From the NCBI GenBank assembly GCA_024278415.1, contig JAJRTI010000012.1, positions 1 through 6,445 on the forward strand: a stretch of 6,445 bases of DNA. Direction: 5' to 3'. Positions within the stretch are counted from its first letter, which is position 1. Every line of letters begins with the position of its first letter. The stretch is from Planctomycetota bacterium. Its GTDB lineage: Bacteria; Planctomycetota; Brocadiia; JAJRTI01. The notes beneath the pieces are model-generated. The model was given only the letters and a program-made list of their open reading frames with translations, searched no databases and was not told the origin of the DNA. Shown here in pieces: positions 5,372 through 6,445 of the stretch. The position numbers and the translations under genes were made by a program.

Positions 5372-5547
5372 GAGCCGGCCGCGCAGGACTTTCCCCAACA
5401 AACCGTGTCATGGTTGTTGGAGGAGGTGATGGCTGTCCGACCTACCACACTGAGGATGTGAAACAGGGCGTTCTTTCGCTGGTGCCCCATCTGGCAACGC
5501 CTACGCGCCTATAGTAGGCCTTCTGGCGGCCACGCGCCCCAGCAGAC

Positions 5548-5563
5548 GCGCACTGACGTGCGC
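5548..5563 (-). terminator. GC-rich hairpin after epmA, weak terminator candidate
   Basis: GCGCAC and GTGCGC pair perfectly (six pairs) around a four-base loop, 41 bases past the epmA stop. The sequence after it on the minus strand is GC-rich with no T run, so if it ends transcription it would need another factor. Confidence 0.2.
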
Positions 5564-5604
5564 ACTACTAGACGGTGCGTGGGGAAACTCCCGCCGGCCC
5601 CCCA

Positions 5605-6445
5605 CTACGCCCGGTCGAAAGGGAACGCCATAACCTCCGTTATCGACTCGGCGCCAAGCGCTAGCATGACCAGTCTGTCGAATCCCAACGCGACTCCCGC
5701 GCATGCCGGCAGCCCCGCGTCCATCGCATCCAGCAGCCGGCCCGCGCGCGCCAGCGGAATTCCTTGGGCCTGCATGCGCTCCCGCAGTTCGTCCGCGTCG
5801 GTCAACTCGTTGTACCCGTTGCACAACTCAATACCCTTCACGTACAACTCGAACCGCTCCGCCACGGGCGGGTTGTCATGTCTGATCTTCGCGAGCGCGG
5901 CTTGCGATGCGGGGTAGTCGTAGAGAAACTCCGGACCCTGTTGCCCCAGCTTCGGTTCGACCAACTCAATCAGCAGGAAGTTTCGCCAGCCGTCTACGTC
6001 GTCCGGGGCCATGCCTGACGGCCGCGTCAGCCCTCGCTCAGCCGCAAGCCACGGCAGCCGGCTTACAGGCTGAACCAACGGGTTGAGGCCTGCGTGCCGC
6101 TCGAAGGCTTGCTCGTACGATGTTCGGGCGAACGGCCTGGCCTCGATGCCAAACATCTCCTCCGCACCCCCACGGTGCGCAACGTCGCGCACCAACTCCT
6201 CCACGACGCGCATCTGCTCCACGTGGGTGTCGCCAACGCGGTACCACTCGATGATCGTGAACTGTGGGTTGTGGAGCCGCCCGAGTTCGCCATTGCGAAA
6301 CCCTTTGGTGATCTCGTAGATTGCATCCGCTCCGGCCGCGAGCAGCCGCTTCATCGCGAACTCAGGCGAGGTCTGTAGAAACAACTCCCTCCCGTTCGCT
6401 CGCCCGCCTCCCGCGGGAACCCATCGGCTCGTGAAACACTCGAGG
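5605..6445 (-). CDS. epmA: Elongation factor P (EF-P) lysine ligase, EpmA/PoxA/GenX type, N-terminus beyond the window edge
   Basis: About 279 residues are visible; the frame is open to the right edge, and the E. coli protein is about 325 long, so roughly 45 residues are missing. EpmA is a paralogue of class II lysyl-tRNA synthetase without the anticodon-binding domain. It activates lysine (preferably R-beta-lysine) with ATP and attaches it to a conserved Lys of EF-P, which relieves ribosome stalling at polyproline. Seen in order: L-F-L-Q-T-S-P-E-F-A-M-K-R-L-L, class II motif 2 as G-F-R-N-G-E-L-G-R-L-H-N-P-Q-F-T-I-I-E-W-Y-R, Y-D-Y-P-A-S-Q-A-A-L-A, a V-K-G-I-E-L-C-N-G-Y-N-E-L segment, and motif 3 as G-V-A-L-G-F-D-R-L-V-M-L-A-L-G-A. 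The end, S-I-T-E-V-M-A-F-P-F-D-R-A, is typical of EpmA and differs from the LysRS C-terminus. Motif 2 has F-R-N-G-E where E. coli has F-R-N-E-E. Neither efp nor epmB is in view. The start and promoter lie outside the window. Confidence 0.92.
   Translation of the reverse strand, partial: LECFTSRWVPAGGGRANGRELFLQTSPEFAMKRLLAAGADAIYEITKGFRNGELGRLHNPQFTIIEWYRVGDTHVEQMRVVEELVRDVAHRGGAEEMFGIEARPFARTSYEQAFERHAGLNPLVQPVSRLPWLAAERGLTRPSGMAPDDVDGWRNFLLIELVEPKLGQQGPEFLYDYPASQAALAKIRHDNPPVAERFELYVKGIELCNGYNELTDADELRERMQAQGIPLARAGRLLDAMDAGLPACAGVALGFDRLVMLALGAESITEVMAFPFDRA

Larger units (their letters stand above)
5290..5604. other. Intergenic region between epmA and the M14 gene
   Basis: Its 315 bases contain the M14 promoter and RBS at the left end. 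The rest holds inverted repeats but no ORF I believe: CCAACA-A-ACC / GGTTGTTGG (5395-5420, one bulge), GCCTA/TAGGC (5507-5519), and GCGCAC/GTGCGC around TGAC (5548-5563). GTGGGG/CCCCAC arms (about 5579-5606) span the epmA stop codon. None is followed by a T-tract, so the end of the epmA transcript is not clear. Confidence 0.6.

Noticed and set aside
5380..5400. GGGGAAAGTCC on the minus strand, resembling the start of RNase P RNA
   Set aside because: The other conserved RNase P segments are absent, and the motif lies upstream of the M14 promoter with no room for the RNA.
5427..5462. Plus-strand GGAGGAGGTGATG followed by a 10-codon ORF, as a leader peptide
   Set aside because: The Shine-Dalgarno is too close to the ATG, there is no plus-strand promoter or downstream plus-strand gene, and the peptide is not notable.

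Overview
The window is about 60% GC and every gene I can support lies on the minus strand, so it reads from right to left. It looks like ordinary chromosomal DNA of a Gram-negative-type bacterium. EF-P lysyltransferase, RNase R and a GAF-SpoIIE phosphatase occur together in several phyla, including Planctomycetota and other deep-branching groups. Nothing in the sequence fixes the lineage, so I do not name one. I see no insertion sequence, CRISPR array, tRNA or rRNA.

Layout in transcription order. (1) At the right edge is most of an EpmA/PoxA/GenX-type EF-P lysine ligase, with its N-terminus outside the window. (2) After a 315-base gap holding a very good sigma70-type promoter comes a single-domain M14-family zinc carboxypeptidase-like protein of the AstE/aspartoacylase group. 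(3) After a 208-base gap with another good promoter comes a GAF + SpoIIE-type PP2C phosphatase, a signalling protein. (4) A 538-base gene-poor stretch holds several hairpins, a possible coding remnant and an extended -10 promoter. (5) RNase R (rnr) follows, broken late by an in-frame TAA inside its C-terminal S1 domain; the frame then continues with recognisable S1 sequence to a second stop 45 codons later. (6) A possible 46-residue ORF overlaps by ATGA the start of (7), a predicted exported protein that runs off the left edge. The two starts in (6) and (7) share an identical 15-nt block covering ribosome binding site and start codon.

The genes do not form one obvious pathway. EF-P modification and RNase R both concern translation and RNA quality. 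The M14 enzyme and the phosphatase each have their own promoter and look like independent units. The points most worth a second look are the late nonsense codon in rnr, the duplicated RBS/start block, and a run of eight C between the Shine-Dalgarno and ATG of the phosphatase gene. I do not see convincing evidence for a novel multi-gene system.
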